64,000 nucleotides of DNA from contig NZ_CP109031.1 of NCBI RefSeq assembly GCF_036226925.1, forward strand, positions 7,812,001 through 7,876,000. Direction: 5' to 3'. The translations under genes were made by a program, and so were the position numbers. The notes beneath the pieces are model-generated. The model was not told the origin of the DNA. It saw only the letters and a program-made list of their open reading frames with translations, and did not search any database. This stretch comes from Streptomyces sp. NBC_00659. GTDB taxonomy: Bacteria; Actinomycetota; Actinomycetes; Streptomycetales; Streptomycetaceae. Below are positions 25,413 to 34,427 of this stretch, in pieces; position 1 is the stretch's first letter, and each line of letters opens with the position of its first letter.

Positions 25413-28400
25413 ATGACCACGCAGCCCGTGACCGACCTGCGCCCCATCCGGTCCCCGCGCGGGATCCCCCTCCTCGGCCACACGCCGCAGATCCCCCACA
25501 CCAATCCGGTCGCGTACTTCGGCGAGCTGTCCAAGCAGTTCCCCGAGGGCATCTACGGCATGGACATCGCCGGCATCGAGCAGGTCTTCGTCTACGACCC
25601 TGACCTGGTGGCCGAGATATGCGACGAGACGCGGTTCTACAAGCAGATCGAGAAGACACCGCTGAACCATGTCCGGGACTTCGCGGGTGCGGGCCTGTTC
25701 ACGGCACACCAGCACGAAGAGGAATGGGGCATGGCGCACCGGATCCTCATGCCGGCCTTCAGCCAGCGGGCCATGAAGAACTACTACGGACAGATGCTGG
25801 AGATTGCCCAGAACCTGGCGGGCAAGTGGGAGCGTGAGGAGGGCCAGCCGGTCAACATCACCGACGACTACACCCGGCTGACCCTGGACACCATCGCTGT
25901 GTCGGGGTTCGGCTACCGGTTCGACTCCTTCGCCAAGGAGGAGCTGCACCCCTTCCTCCAGGCGCTGCTGGGTGCGCTCGTGGAGTCGCTGCGGCGCTCG
26001 CAGGAGCTGCCGATGATGACCAAGCTCCGCAGGGCGGACGACAAGAAGTACCGCGAGAACATCCAGGTGATGCGCGAGCTGGTCGAGCGTGTGATCAAGG
26101 AGCGCCGTCAGGGGGAGAGCAGCGGTGAGGACGACCTGCTGGGTCTGATGCTGCAGGCGACCGACCCGGAGACCGGCAAGCTGCTGGACGACGACAACGT
26201 CCGGGACCAGGTGCTGACGTTCCTGATCGCCGGTCACGAGACCACCAGTGGTCTGCTGTCGTTCGCCACGTACTCGTTGATGCGCAATCCGCACGTGCTG
26301 GCCCAGGCCTACGCCGAGGTGGACCGGCTGCTGCCCGGCGACACGGTCCCGGACTACGACACGATCATGAAGCTGGACGTGATCCCGCGGATCCTGGAAG
26401 AGACCCTGCGCTTGTGGGCTCCCATCCCGGCTTTCGGCAAGGCCCCGATCGAGGACACCGTCATCGGCGGCTGCTACGAGCTGAAGAAGGGGACGCGGGT
26501 CAACATCCTCGAGGGCCCGCTGCACACCCACCCCAAGGCGTGGGGCCGGCCGGAGGAGTTCGACATCGACCGGTGGCTGCCGGAGAACCGCGCCCAGCAG
26601 CACCCGCACGCCTACAAGCCGTTCGGCAACGGCGTGCGTGCCTGTATCGGCCGGCAGTTCGCCCTCACCGAGGCCCGGCTGGCCCTCGCTCTGGTGCTGC
26701 AGAAGTTCAAGTTCGCCGACCCGAACGACTACAGGATGGACGTGCGGGAAGCGCTCACGCGCAAGCCCGGCGACTTCGAGCTGGTCGTCCGTACCCGCCA
26801 GGAGCACGAGCGGACCGTCTTCGGTGCCTTGGACCTGCAGAGCGACGACGAGCAGCAGCAGGCCGCGGTCAGCGGCGTCGGGGTGAACCTGACCGTCGCC
26901 TACGGCTCCAGCCTGGGCTCGTGCGAGGACCTGGCGCGCACCGTCGCCGACCGCGGTGAGCGCTCCGGGTTCGGCACCACGCTGACGAGCCTGGACGAAC
27001 TGGGCGACAACCTGCCCACCGAGGGCCTGCTCGTCGTCGCCGCCAGCTACAACGGCAAGGCCCCAGACAACGCCCAGCGTTTCGACGACCTGATCGCCGC
27101 CGGACTGCCCGAAGGCTCACTGTCCGACGTGCGGTTCGCGCTGCTCGGCGCCGGCAACACCCAGTGGGTCGCGACCTACCAGGCCTTCCCCAAGCGGATC
27201 GAGGAAAGCCTGCTGGCCGCCGGCGCCACCCCCGTCATCGATCGCGGCATCGCCGACGCCGCAGGTGACTTCGACGGCATGGCCACCCGCTGGACGGACA
27301 CCCTGTGGGCCACCCTGGCCGAGGAGTACGCCGCCGACACCTCCGACGACGGCGCGCCGCGCTACGAGGTGCACCTGCTCACCGAGGCGGATGTACGCCC
27401 CGCGATCGTCTCCGAGCAGGCCTACCCCCTCACCGTGGTCGCCAACGAGGAACTTGTCAGCGACGCGACCGGGCTGTGGGACTTCAGCATCGAACCCCCG
27501 CGCCCGTCCGCGAAGTCCATCACCATCGAGCTGCCCGAGGGCGTCACCTACGACACCGGCAACCACCTGGCCGTCTTCGCCAAGAACGAGCCCGCGCTGG
27601 TCGACCGCGCGCTCGCGCGGCTCGGCGTCGACCGCGACCAGGTGCTCCGGCTCGACCAGCCCGCGGGCGGCCGGACCCACCTGCCGGTCGGCACGCCCGT
27701 CACCGCCGGCCTGCTGCTCACCGAGTTCCTGGAACTGCAGGACCTGGCCACCCGCTCCCAGATACAGACCCTGGCCGAGAACACCCCGTGCCCCTGGACC
27801 AGGCCTCAGCTGGAGGCGTACACGGCCGACACCGAAGAGGCCCAGCAGCTCTACCAGAAGGAGATCCTGGGCAAGCGGGTTTCGGTGCTGGGCCTTCTGG
27901 AGCGCTTCCCCGCCGTCGAACTGCCGCTGGCCGTCTTCCTGGACCTCATGGGCCCGATCCGTCCCCGCTTCTACTCCATCTCCTCCTCCCCGCTGGCCGA
28001 CCCGCGCCAGGTGCGCCTGACCGTCGGCCTCCTCGAAGGACCCGCCCTGTCCGGCGACGGCCAGTACCGCGGCACCTGCTCCTCCTACATCGCACGCCTT
28101 GAGCCCGGCGATGTCGTCTACGGCTACGTGCGCGTCCCCTCCCCGACCTTCGCCCCGCCGGCCGACCCGGCCACGCCGCTGATCCTCATCGGCCCCGGCA
28201 CCGGCATCGCGCCGCTGCGAGGCTTCCTGGAGGAGCGAGCCCGGCAGTACGGGAACGGCACGAAGGTGGGCCTGTCCGAGGTCTTCGTCGGCTGCCGCCA
28301 CCCGGAGCACGACTACTTCTACCGCGACGAGATGGAGACGTGGGAGCTGTCCGGCATCGCCCAGGTCCACACCGCCTTCTCCGCGGTGACCAGCCACCGC

Positions 28401-28631
28401 GCCCGGTTCGTCCAGGACGCCCTCACCGCCGCCTCCGACAGCGTCTGGCAGGCACTCCAGGACGGCGCGTACGTCTACGTCTGCGGTGACGGCCGCCGCA
28501 TGGCACCCGCGGTGCGTGAAGCCCTCGCCGCCATCCACCGCCGCCACACCGGCAGCGACGACGCGACTGCCCAGCAGTGGCTCGCCCAGCTGGAAGCCGA
28601 CGAGCGCTACCAGCAGGACGTCTTCGCCTGA
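25413..28631 (+). CDS. Self-sufficient cytochrome P450-reductase fusion (CYP102 type)
   Basis: The protein has about 1072 residues. Residues 1-460 are the P450: I-helix AGHETTSG (273-280), ExxR in LEETLRLW, and haem loop PFGNGVRACIGRQF with Cys411 as the iron ligand. Residues about 490-640 are a flavodoxin-like FMN domain (VAYGSSLGSCEDLA, where most relatives have YGSNMGTAE). Residues about 670-1072 are the FAD/NADPH reductase (PRFYSISSSPL, GTCSSYIARL, IGPGTGIAPLRGF). The family hydroxylates fatty acids and other hydrophobic substrates at subterminal carbons using NADPH and O2 in one soluble chain. AGGAG precedes ATG 25413. The divergent TetR gene and paired operators imply substrate induction. 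The substrate here is not known. Confidence 0.95.
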   Translation: MTTQPVTDLRPIRSPRGIPLLGHTPQIPHTNPVAYFGELSKQFPEGIYGMDIAGIEQVFVYDPDLVAEICDETRFYKQIEKTPLNHVRDFAGAGLFTAHQHEEEWGMAHRILMPAFSQRAMKNYYGQMLEIAQNLAGKWEREEGQPVNITDDYTRLTLDTIAVSGFGYRFDSFAKEELHPFLQALLGALVESLRRSQELPMMTKLRRADDKKYRENIQVMRELVERVIKERRQGESSGEDDLLGLMLQATDPETGKLLDDDNVRDQVLTFLIAGHETTSGLLSFATYSLMRNPHVLAQAYAEVDRLLPGDTVPDYDTIMKLDVIPRILEETLRLWAPIPAFGKAPIEDTVIGGCYELKKGTRVNILEGPLHTHPKAWGRPEEFDIDRWLPENRAQQHPHAYKPFGNGVRACIGRQFALTEARLALALVLQKFKFADPNDYRMDVREALTRKPGDFELVVRTRQEHERTVFGALDLQSDDEQQQAAVSGVGVNLTVAYGSSLGSCEDLARTVADRGERSGFGTTLTSLDELGDNLPTEGLLVVAASYNGKAPDNAQRFDDLIAAGLPEGSLSDVRFALLGAGNTQWVATYQAFPKRIEESLLAAGATPVIDRGIADAAGDFDGMATRWTDTLWATLAEEYAADTSDDGAPRYEVHLLTEADVRPAIVSEQAYPLTVVANEELVSDATGLWDFSIEPPRPSAKSITIELPEGVTYDTGNHLAVFAKNEPALVDRALARLGVDRDQVLRLDQPAGGRTHLPVGTPVTAGLLLTEFLELQDLATRSQIQTLAENTPCPWTRPQLEAYTADTEEAQQLYQKEILGKRVSVLGLLERFPAVELPLAVFLDLMGPIRPRFYSISSSPLADPRQVRLTVGLLEGPALSGDGQYRGTCSSYIARLEPGDVVYGYVRVPSPTFAPPADPATPLILIGPGTGIAPLRGFLEERARQYGNGTKVGLSEVFVGCRHPEHDYFYRDEMETWELSGIAQVHTAFSAVTSHRARFVQDALTAASDSVWQALQDGAYVYVCGDGRRMAPAVREALAAIHRRHTGSDDATAQQWLAQLEADERYQQDVFA

Positions 28632-28640
28632 CCCCCGCAC

Positions 28641-28671
28641 GCCGGGGAGGCGTCCGGCACCCCTCCCCGGC
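28641..28671 (+). terminator. Hairpin after the P450 gene
   Basis: GCCGGGGAGG and CCTCCCCGGC form a perfect 10-bp stem with an 11-base loop, ten bases after the P450 stop. There is no T-run, as is common for streptomycete terminators. Confidence 0.5.
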
Positions 28672-28766
28672 CCCACGCCTCCCGGTCTCCCCATGCCCAC
28701 CAGGCAACACCCGGCACCCATCGGCGCGAACCGCCGGACAGTGCCGCTCACAGAAAGCAGATCCTC

Positions 28767-29813
28767 ATGGACACCATGCTCGCCGGACGCTTCCACCTGG
28801 ACAGCAAGAAGTTCGTCGTGGAAGAGGTCCCCGTCCCCGTACCCGGCCCGGGCGAGGTCCTCGTCGAGGTCAAGGCCGCCGGCGTCTGCCTCTCGGACGT
28901 CCACCTGATCGACGGCTCTCTCGTCCCGCTGTTCGCCACCTCCGACACGGTCACCGTCGGCCACGAGGTCTCCGGTGTGATCCACACCCTTGGCCCCGAC
29001 CTCAAGCGGGGCCTGACCGCCGGCACCCGCGTCACCCTGGAGGCCGGCAAGACCTGCGGCCAGTGTGCCGGCTGCGTGCGCCGCCGCCCCTGCACCCAGA
29101 TGCTCACCGCCGGCATCGACTACGACGGCGGCTGGGCCCAGTACACCGTTGCCCGCGAGGACACCCTCATCCCCATCCCCGACAGCCTCCCCTTCGACCA
29201 GGCCGCGATCATCCCCGACGCGGTCTCCACCCCCTACGCCGCCGTCGTCGCCACCGCCGGCGTACGCCCCGCCCAGGCGGTCGGCGTCTGGGGCGTGGGC
29301 GGAGTGGGCGCCCACAACGTGCTCCTCGCCCGCCTGGTCGGCGCCGCGCCGGTCATCGCCGTCGACCCGTTGCCCAGCGCCCGGGAGCGCGCCCTGGCCT
29401 TCGGCGCGGACGTCGCCCTCGACCCGAGCGCCCCCGACTTCGCCGACCAGGTCCGCGCGGCCACCGGCGGACGGGGTCTGGACTTCGCCTTCGACTGCGC
29501 CGGCGTGCCCGCCGTCCGCGAGCAGGCCGCGTCCGCGCTCGGTCTGGGCGGCGCCCTGATCCTGGTGGGCATCACACCGAAGCCGCTCACCATCACCGAG
29601 GGCCTGACCTTCAACTATCTGGGCAAGCAGGTGCGCGGACACTACGGCGGCACCCCGGAGTCCGTCACCGAGCTGGTGCGGCTGGCCGCGGGCGGCCGTC
29701 TCGACCTGGCTCCCTCCATTACGGACCACATTCCGCTGGCCGACGCCGCCGACGCGGTCAACCGGCTGGAGAACAAGATCGGCGACCCGATCCGTCTCAT
29801 CCTCGTCCCCTGA
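28767..29813 (+). CDS. Zinc-dependent alcohol dehydrogenase (MDR family)
   Basis: The protein has 348 residues. The N-terminal GroES-like domain has AAGVCLSDVHLIDG (catalytic Zn Cys) and VGHEVSGVI (His-Glu); a structural zinc loop is present as CGQCAGCVRRRPC, with five residues before the last Cys where seven are usual. The Rossmann motif is GVWGVGGVGAHN, followed by an acidic VDP that suggests NAD. It would oxidise the alcohol made by the upstream P450 to a ketone or aldehyde, a sensible next step. ATG 28767 lies 135 bases after the P450, beyond a hairpin, so it could be partly uncoupled. The substrate is inferred from context. Confidence 0.88.
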   Translation: MDTMLAGRFHLDSKKFVVEEVPVPVPGPGEVLVEVKAAGVCLSDVHLIDGSLVPLFATSDTVTVGHEVSGVIHTLGPDLKRGLTAGTRVTLEAGKTCGQCAGCVRRRPCTQMLTAGIDYDGGWAQYTVAREDTLIPIPDSLPFDQAAIIPDAVSTPYAAVVATAGVRPAQAVGVWGVGGVGAHNVLLARLVGAAPVIAVDPLPSARERALAFGADVALDPSAPDFADQVRAATGGRGLDFAFDCAGVPAVREQAASALGLGGALILVGITPKPLTITEGLTFNYLGKQVRGHYGGTPESVTELVRLAAGGRLDLAPSITDHIPLADAADAVNRLENKIGDPIRLILVP

Positions 29814-29857
29814 CATCGGAACAGAACGTTCCGCCAAGCCACCTCGGGCAGGGGTGA

Positions 29858-29893
29858 GTGGGCGCCGGTGTTTGAGGGAGCACCGGCGCCCAC
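29858..29893. terminator. Bidirectional terminator between dehydrogenase and TetR gene
   Basis: GTGGGCGCCGGTG and CACCGGCGCCCAC form a perfect 13-bp stem around a ten-base loop, midway between convergent genes. Confidence 0.75.
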
Positions 29894-29906
29894 GGCTTAC
29901 CCGGGG

Positions 29907-30542
29907 TCAGGTGAGGTCGGGCAGGGGGCGCCGGGTGACCTCGTGGGCATCGTCCGCGGGGACGCCGAGCATGCGCAGGACCATCTCGGCCAGGTCGGAG
30001 GCGGCCACGTCGCCGTCGAGGTCGGGGCGGGCCAGTCGCAATGCGACAAGGGACATCAGGGTCCCGCCCACGGCGGACAGGGCGGTGGTCGCGCTGGTGC
30101 AGGTGAAGCGGCCCGAGGCGATGCCGATCTCCAGGTCGCGCAGCGCTCGTGGGGCGAGGCCCCGGTCGGAGTGAATGTGGGCCAGACCGCGATCGCGCAG
30201 GATCCGCAGGAGTTCCGGGTGGGAGTCGGCCATCCGGGCGGTCAGCCGGAAGCCCGCCGCGACGAGCTCGGCCGGGTCCTCGATCCCTCGTACCCGCTCG
30301 TCGATGACCTGCCCGAACTCCTCCAGGGCGTCCGCCACCGCGGCGTCGAACAGCTCCGTCTTCGACTCGAAGTGGTTGTAGAAGGAGCCGAAACCCACGT
30401 CCGCGCGCTCGGCGATCGCCTGGATGCTGGCACTGGTGTCCCCGGTCTCCGCGAGGACCTGCCGGGCCGCGCGGACGAGCGCCTGACGGGTCTCGGCGCG
30501 GCGCCGCTCGAAGCGGTTCCTGGGCGGGGCTGACGTCGGCAT
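29907..30542 (-). CDS. TetR-family regulator, divergent from the aromatic-type cluster
   Basis: The protein has 211 residues. The N-terminal DNA-binding domain is clear: RRAETRQALVRAARQVLAE, then ASIQAIAERADVGFGSFYNH, then FESKTELFDAAV. The C-terminal part (RILRDRGLAHIHSDRGLAPR; TALSAVGGTLMSLVALRLA) is a typical TetR ligand domain. The gene diverges from the dioxygenase gene at 30680; the intervening region carries a perfect TTGACGC-N6-GCGTCAA palindrome at 30616-30635, a likely operator. It probably represses the 30680-36441 operon. The inducer is unknown. Confidence 0.9.
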   Translation of the reverse strand: MPTSAPPRNRFERRRAETRQALVRAARQVLAETGDTSASIQAIAERADVGFGSFYNHFESKTELFDAAVADALEEFGQVIDERVRGIEDPAELVAAGFRLTARMADSHPELLRILRDRGLAHIHSDRGLAPRALRDLEIGIASGRFTCTSATTALSAVGGTLMSLVALRLARPDLDGDVAASDLAEMVLRMLGVPADDAHEVTRRPLPDLT

Positions 30543-30615
30543 ACGGCGAGTCTAGCAACCGTGACGATGAGTCCCCCATGACTGATGGATTTATCAAGTC
30601 ACTGGCCTCAAGCTA

Positions 30616-30635
30616 TTGACGCCGAGATGCGTCAA
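30616..30635. promoter_or_regulatory. Probable TetR operator
   Basis: TTGACGC and GCGTCAA flank CGAGAT in a perfect inverted repeat, 45 bases before the dioxygenase start and 74 bases upstream of the divergent TetR start. The size fits one TetR dimer. Confidence 0.65.
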
Positions 30636-30679
30636 AGTTGATGATTTCCTCATTACGGCAGTGTTGCTTGGAGGAAACC

Positions 30680-31825
30680 ATGCCCCCCACCCCCGTTGAC
30701 AGGGCCGATCCCCAGACGCCCCACCAGGACCTCCACAGCGAGCAGGGCGCCCTGCGTGGCGAGCACCCCGGGCGCGCTCGCAATCCCGTGATCAAGGTGG
30801 CCGACCTGGCCTGGCTGGAGTTCGAGAAGCCTGATCTGGACCGGGCCGAGGTGTTCGCGCGTGACTTCGGGTTCGCGATCGCCGCCCGCACCGAGCGGGA
30901 GCTGTGGCTGCGCGGCACGTTCGCAGGCTCACCCTGCATGGTCATCCGGCGCGGGCACACGTCCCGTTTCATCGGGCCGGCGTTCCGCGCGGCCGAGCGG
31001 AGTGACCTGGACCGGCTGGCCCGCGCCACCGGCAGTGCCGTCCGGGACATCGGCGTACCCGGAGGCGGACAGTCCATCGCCCTGCTCGATCCCTCGGGCT
31101 TCCCGGTCCGGGTCGTCCACGGTGTCGAACAGCTGCCCGCGCTGCCCGAGCAGCAGCCCCTGCTCCTCAACTCCGGCACGGAGCACCGCCGTACGAACGC
31201 CACCCAGCGCCCGCCCCGTGAGCCCTCCCGTATCCAGCGGCTGGGCCACGTGGTGCTGGAGACACGGCTGTTCGCCCGCGCCCTGGACTGGTACCTGGAC
31301 ACCCTTGGGATGATCGTCAGCGACTTCCTGTTCCTGGACGGGCAGCGCGAGCGCGGGCCGACGATGGCGTTCATCCGCTGTGACCAGGACGGCCTGGCCG
31401 TGGACCACCACACGCTGGCCATGCACCTGGGGCCCGGCAACGGCTACGTCCACTCCGCCTACCAGGTCACCGACCTCGACTCGATCGCCGCCGGTGGCGA
31501 GTACCTCGCCGAGCGTGGCTACCAGCGCAGCTGGGGGATCGGCCGGCACATCCAGGGCAGCCAGCTCTTCGACTACTGGCGCGACCCCGACCGCTTCATG
31601 CTGGAGCACTTCGCCGACGGCGACCTGTTCTCCTGCGACATGGAGCCCGGCTGGGCGCCGATGTCGGCGAGCGGCCTGGCCCAGTGGGGCCCGCCGGTCA
31701 CCCGTGACTTCCTGGGCACGAATCCGTCCCCCGCCAAGCTCCGCGAGGTCATGACGGCCCTGCGCGGTGACAACGAACTCGACCCCGCACGCCTGCTGGG
31801 CCTGATGAAAGCGATGAGCTCATGA
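30680..31825 (+). CDS. Extradiol-type (VOC-fold) dioxygenase
   Basis: The protein has about 381 residues, with two vicinal-oxygen-chelate modules after a polar N-terminal tail. The C-terminal module carries the iron ligands expected of type I extradiol dioxygenases: His190 (LGHVVLET), His258 (YVHSAYQV) and Glu309 (FMLEHF). Such enzymes open catechol-like rings next to the diol using Fe(II) and O2. The N-terminal module lacks this triad, as usual. GAGGAAA precedes ATG 30680. The stop overlaps the next start (ATGA). As first gene of an operon with an FAH-fold hydrolase and a ring hydroxylase it fits meta-cleavage of an aromatic compound; the ring substrate is unknown. Confidence 0.85.
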   Translation: MPPTPVDRADPQTPHQDLHSEQGALRGEHPGRARNPVIKVADLAWLEFEKPDLDRAEVFARDFGFAIAARTERELWLRGTFAGSPCMVIRRGHTSRFIGPAFRAAERSDLDRLARATGSAVRDIGVPGGGQSIALLDPSGFPVRVVHGVEQLPALPEQQPLLLNSGTEHRRTNATQRPPREPSRIQRLGHVVLETRLFARALDWYLDTLGMIVSDFLFLDGQRERGPTMAFIRCDQDGLAVDHHTLAMHLGPGNGYVHSAYQVTDLDSIAAGGEYLAERGYQRSWGIGRHIQGSQLFDYWRDPDRFMLEHFADGDLFSCDMEPGWAPMSASGLAQWGPPVTRDFLGTNPSPAKLREVMTALRGDNELDPARLLGLMKAMSS

Positions 31826-32796
31826 GCACCAACGTTCTGCGCACCACTGGGGGCACCTCCCGCTCGAGCGGAGCCGAGAGTGGGGGAGGCTGGTGGGTCG
31901 TCCGGGACGAGCGCGCCGTCCGCATCGAGACCAAGGCGGTCACCACCGCCGAACTGCTCGCCGACCGCGACGCGGTCCGCGAGGCCGCCGCATCCGCCGA
32001 GAGCGGCACACCCGTCGCCGACCTGGTGGCCCTGCCCCCGGTCACCACCCCGTGCCGGGTGGTCGCCCAGATGGTCAACTACCGCAGCCACGCCCGCGAT
32101 TCGGGATTCACCGGCGAGATCCCGCCGACCTTCTTCCGCAAGGCGTCCGGCTCGGTCAGCGGCCCGCACGAGGCGATCGTCCGCCCCGCGCACGTGAAGT
32201 TCCTCGACTACGAGGTCGAACTCGGCCTCGTCATGGGCGCAACCCTGCCCGTGGGCACCGTCGTCCAGGAGCAGGACCTGCCGCGCTACGTCGCCGGACT
32301 CGTCCTGACCAACGACGTCAGCGCCCGCGACGTCCAGCTGACCAAGACCCAGTTCTACGAGAGCAAGTCCTACCCGACCTTCACACCGACCGGACCGTAT
32401 CTGGCCCTGCTGGAGCCCGAGGACTTCGCCCATCTGCTCAACCTGCGGCTGCGGCTGTCGGTCAACGGCGAACCGCGCCAGGACCGCACGCTCGCCGACA
32501 TGATCGTACGGCCCGCGCAGGCGCTCACCCTGCTCGCCCGCTTCCAGACCCTGGATCCGGGCGACCTGCTGCTGACCGGCACCCCCGGCGGCACGGCCCT
32601 GAAGGCCCCGCCCAAGCCGGTCGAGAAGATCGGCGCACTGCTGCCGCCCGCACTGAAGTGGAAGGCGTTCTTCAACAGCCAGGCCAAGAACCCCCATTAC
32701 CTGCGCGACGGCGACCTCATCACCGCCACGATCGCCACGCCTGACGGGCGGGTCAACCTCGGCGAGCAGCAGACTCCTGTGACGGACGCGTCATGA
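31822..32796 (+). CDS. Fumarylacetoacetate hydrolase-family protein
   Basis: The protein has about 324 residues. The FAH core is intact: VVAQMVNYRSHARDSG, then FFRKASGSVSGPHEAIV, then VKFLDYEVELGLVMG with the metal-binding acidic residues, VLTNDVSARDVQ and LLLTGTPGG. Family members hydrolyse or decarboxylate dicarbonyl ring-fission products with Mg2+ or Mn2+. The first 25 residues are unusual: GGTSRSSGAESGGG is encoded by a palindromic sequence of a type scattered in streptomycete genomes (31850-31889), apparently inserted in frame. ATG 31822 overlaps the dioxygenase stop, and the stop overlaps the hydroxylase start. It should act directly on the dioxygenase product. Confidence 0.9.
   Translation: MSTNVLRTTGGTSRSSGAESGGGWWVVRDERAVRIETKAVTTAELLADRDAVREAAASAESGTPVADLVALPPVTTPCRVVAQMVNYRSHARDSGFTGEIPPTFFRKASGSVSGPHEAIVRPAHVKFLDYEVELGLVMGATLPVGTVVQEQDLPRYVAGLVLTNDVSARDVQLTKTQFYESKSYPTFTPTGPYLALLEPEDFAHLLNLRLRLSVNGEPRQDRTLADMIVRPAQALTLLARFQTLDPGDLLLTGTPGGTALKAPPKPVEKIGALLPPALKWKAFFNSQAKNPHYLRDGDLITATIATPDGRVNLGEQQTPVTDAS
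31850..31889. repeat. Small palindromic element inside the FAH-family gene
   Basis: The segment GGGGCACCTCCC, CGCTCGAGCG, GAGCCGAGAG, TGGGGGAG has arms CTCCC/GGGAG and an inner perfect palindrome CGCTCGAGCG. I recognise it as similar to short dispersed hairpins frequent in streptomycete intergenic DNA. Here it is read through as Gly/Ser-rich residues 12-23 of the protein. Confidence 0.5.
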
Positions 32797-34427
32797 ATGC
32801 CGCACCCCGGATACCGGTGGTCATCATCGGTGCGGGACCTGTGGGCGTCACGGCCGCCCTCCTGCTCGCCCGCCACGGAGTGCGCAGCATCGTCCTGGAA
32901 CGCCACCGGGACGTCTACCCCCTGCCGCGCGCCGTCGCCATGGACGACGAAGTCCGCCGGATCCTGCAGAGTGTCGGCGTCCACGAGGAGTTCGCCGCCC
33001 TCGCGCGCCCGGCGCGCGGGCTGCGGCTACTGGATCCCCGGCACCGCTTGATCGCCGAGTTCCCGCGCTCCCCGCACGGACACCACGGCTTCCCGCAGAC
33101 CAGCATGTTCGATCAGCCCGAGCTGGAACGCCTGCTCCGCGAGGCCCTGGCGCGCCGCCCGGAGTGCGAGCTGCGGGGCGGCGTGGAGGTCGTGTCCGTC
33201 ACCCAGGACACCGACGGAGCACACGGCTCGACGGGTCCGGCCCGGGTCGCCTTCCGCCGCGACGGCAGCGACGAGGTGGAGCACGTGTGGGCCGACGCCG
33301 TCCTCGGCTGCGACGGCGCGGGCAGTCTCACCCGCGACGCCATCGGCGCCGTATGGGAGGACCTGCACTTCGAGGAGAGCTGGAGAGTCATCGACGTGCG
33401 CACCAGCCGCCGGGTGCGCACCTGGGAAGGCGCAGAGCAGATCTGCTGCCCCACCCGGCCGGCCACCTTCATGCGTGTCGGCGAGGACCGCTACCGCTGG
33501 GAGTTCCGGCTGGCCGACGACGAGCCCCTGGACGGCCCGGAGGGGCTGGACCGCCTGCGCGAGCTGGTCGCCCCCTGGGTGGACCTGCCGCGTGACGCCC
33601 CGCCTGGCGACGACTTCGAGGTGATCCGGCAGGCGCAGTACACCTTCCGGGCCCGCCTGGCCGACCGGTGGCGCCGGGGCCGTGTCTTCCTGCTGGGCGA
33701 CGCGGCCCACCTCACCCCACCCTTCATCGGGCAGGGTCTGTGCGCGGGACTGCGCGACGCCCACAACCTCACCTGGAAACTGGCCCGCGTTCTCCAACAG
33801 GGCGCGGACGACGCACTGCTGGACACTTACGAGCGCGAACGCAAGCCGCACGCCCGCCACCTGATCCGCGTCGCGGTCGCCGTCGGCTGGGCCATGACCG
33901 GCGGACAGGACCGCGGCGCGGCGATCCGCCGGGCCGTCGTGGGCACGGCCTGCCGCATCCCCGGCGTGACAGCGGCAGTGGGCCGCGATCTCAGCCCTGC
34001 CCTGGCCGCCGGTCCACTGGTACGGCGCCGCCCCCGGCTGGTCGGCCGCGTGCTGGCCGGCACTTTGTGCCCGCAGCCGTGGGTGATCGTCGACGGCAGG
34101 CGAGTGCGCCTGGACGAGGTCCTCGGGGATTCCTTCGCCGTCCTGACCACCGTGCCGCCCACCCCGCAGGTGACGGCCGTGGCCACGGCATTCGGCGCAC
34201 CCACGATCCGCGTGGACGACCTGGGCGACGACGGCACCCTCACCGCCTGGCTGGCACGCGGCCGGGCGGATGCCGTCCTGCTGCGTCCCGATCGCGTCGT
34301 GCTGGACACGGTCCCCGCCGGCACCGGCGACTTCACCGACACCGCCGCCTGGGCGCCGCTGCTGCACACGGCCCGCCGCCCCGCCGAGGGCCGGCCGGCC
34401 CCTCTGCCGAGGAGCACCACACGATGA
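32793..34427 (+). CDS. FAD-dependent aromatic hydroxylase (MhpA-like)
   Basis: The protein has 544 residues. The FAD-binding fold opens VVIIGAGPVGVTAALLLARHG, with VLERH as the adenine-binding acidic end. The DG motif reads VLGCDGAGSLTR, and the GD motif is FLLGDAAHLTPPFIGQG. This is the class A flavoprotein monooxygenase pattern (3-(3-hydroxyphenyl)propionate hydroxylase and phenol hydroxylase relatives), including a thioredoxin-like C-terminal part with VIVDGRRVRLDEVLG. It would add a hydroxyl to a phenolic ring using NAD(P)H and O2, making the catechol for the dioxygenase two genes upstream. Both ends overlap neighbours by four bases. The substrate is inferred only as an aromatic acid or phenol. 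Confidence 0.9.
   Translation: MNAAPRIPVVIIGAGPVGVTAALLLARHGVRSIVLERHRDVYPLPRAVAMDDEVRRILQSVGVHEEFAALARPARGLRLLDPRHRLIAEFPRSPHGHHGFPQTSMFDQPELERLLREALARRPECELRGGVEVVSVTQDTDGAHGSTGPARVAFRRDGSDEVEHVWADAVLGCDGAGSLTRDAIGAVWEDLHFEESWRVIDVRTSRRVRTWEGAEQICCPTRPATFMRVGEDRYRWEFRLADDEPLDGPEGLDRLRELVAPWVDLPRDAPPGDDFEVIRQAQYTFRARLADRWRRGRVFLLGDAAHLTPPFIGQGLCAGLRDAHNLTWKLARVLQQGADDALLDTYERERKPHARHLIRVAVAVGWAMTGGQDRGAAIRRAVVGTACRIPGVTAAVGRDLSPALAAGPLVRRRPRLVGRVLAGTLCPQPWVIVDGRRVRLDEVLGDSFAVLTTVPPTPQVTAVATAFGAPTIRVDDLGDDGTLTAWLARGRADAVLLRPDRVVLDTVPAGTGDFTDTAAWAPLLHTARRPAEGRPAPLPRSTTR

Noticed and set aside
27117..29837. Very long minus-strand open frame opposite the P450 and dehydrogenase
   Set aside because: Gly/Val/Asp-rich nonsense typical of the antisense frame of GC-rich genes; both plus-strand genes have full domain structures and good starts.
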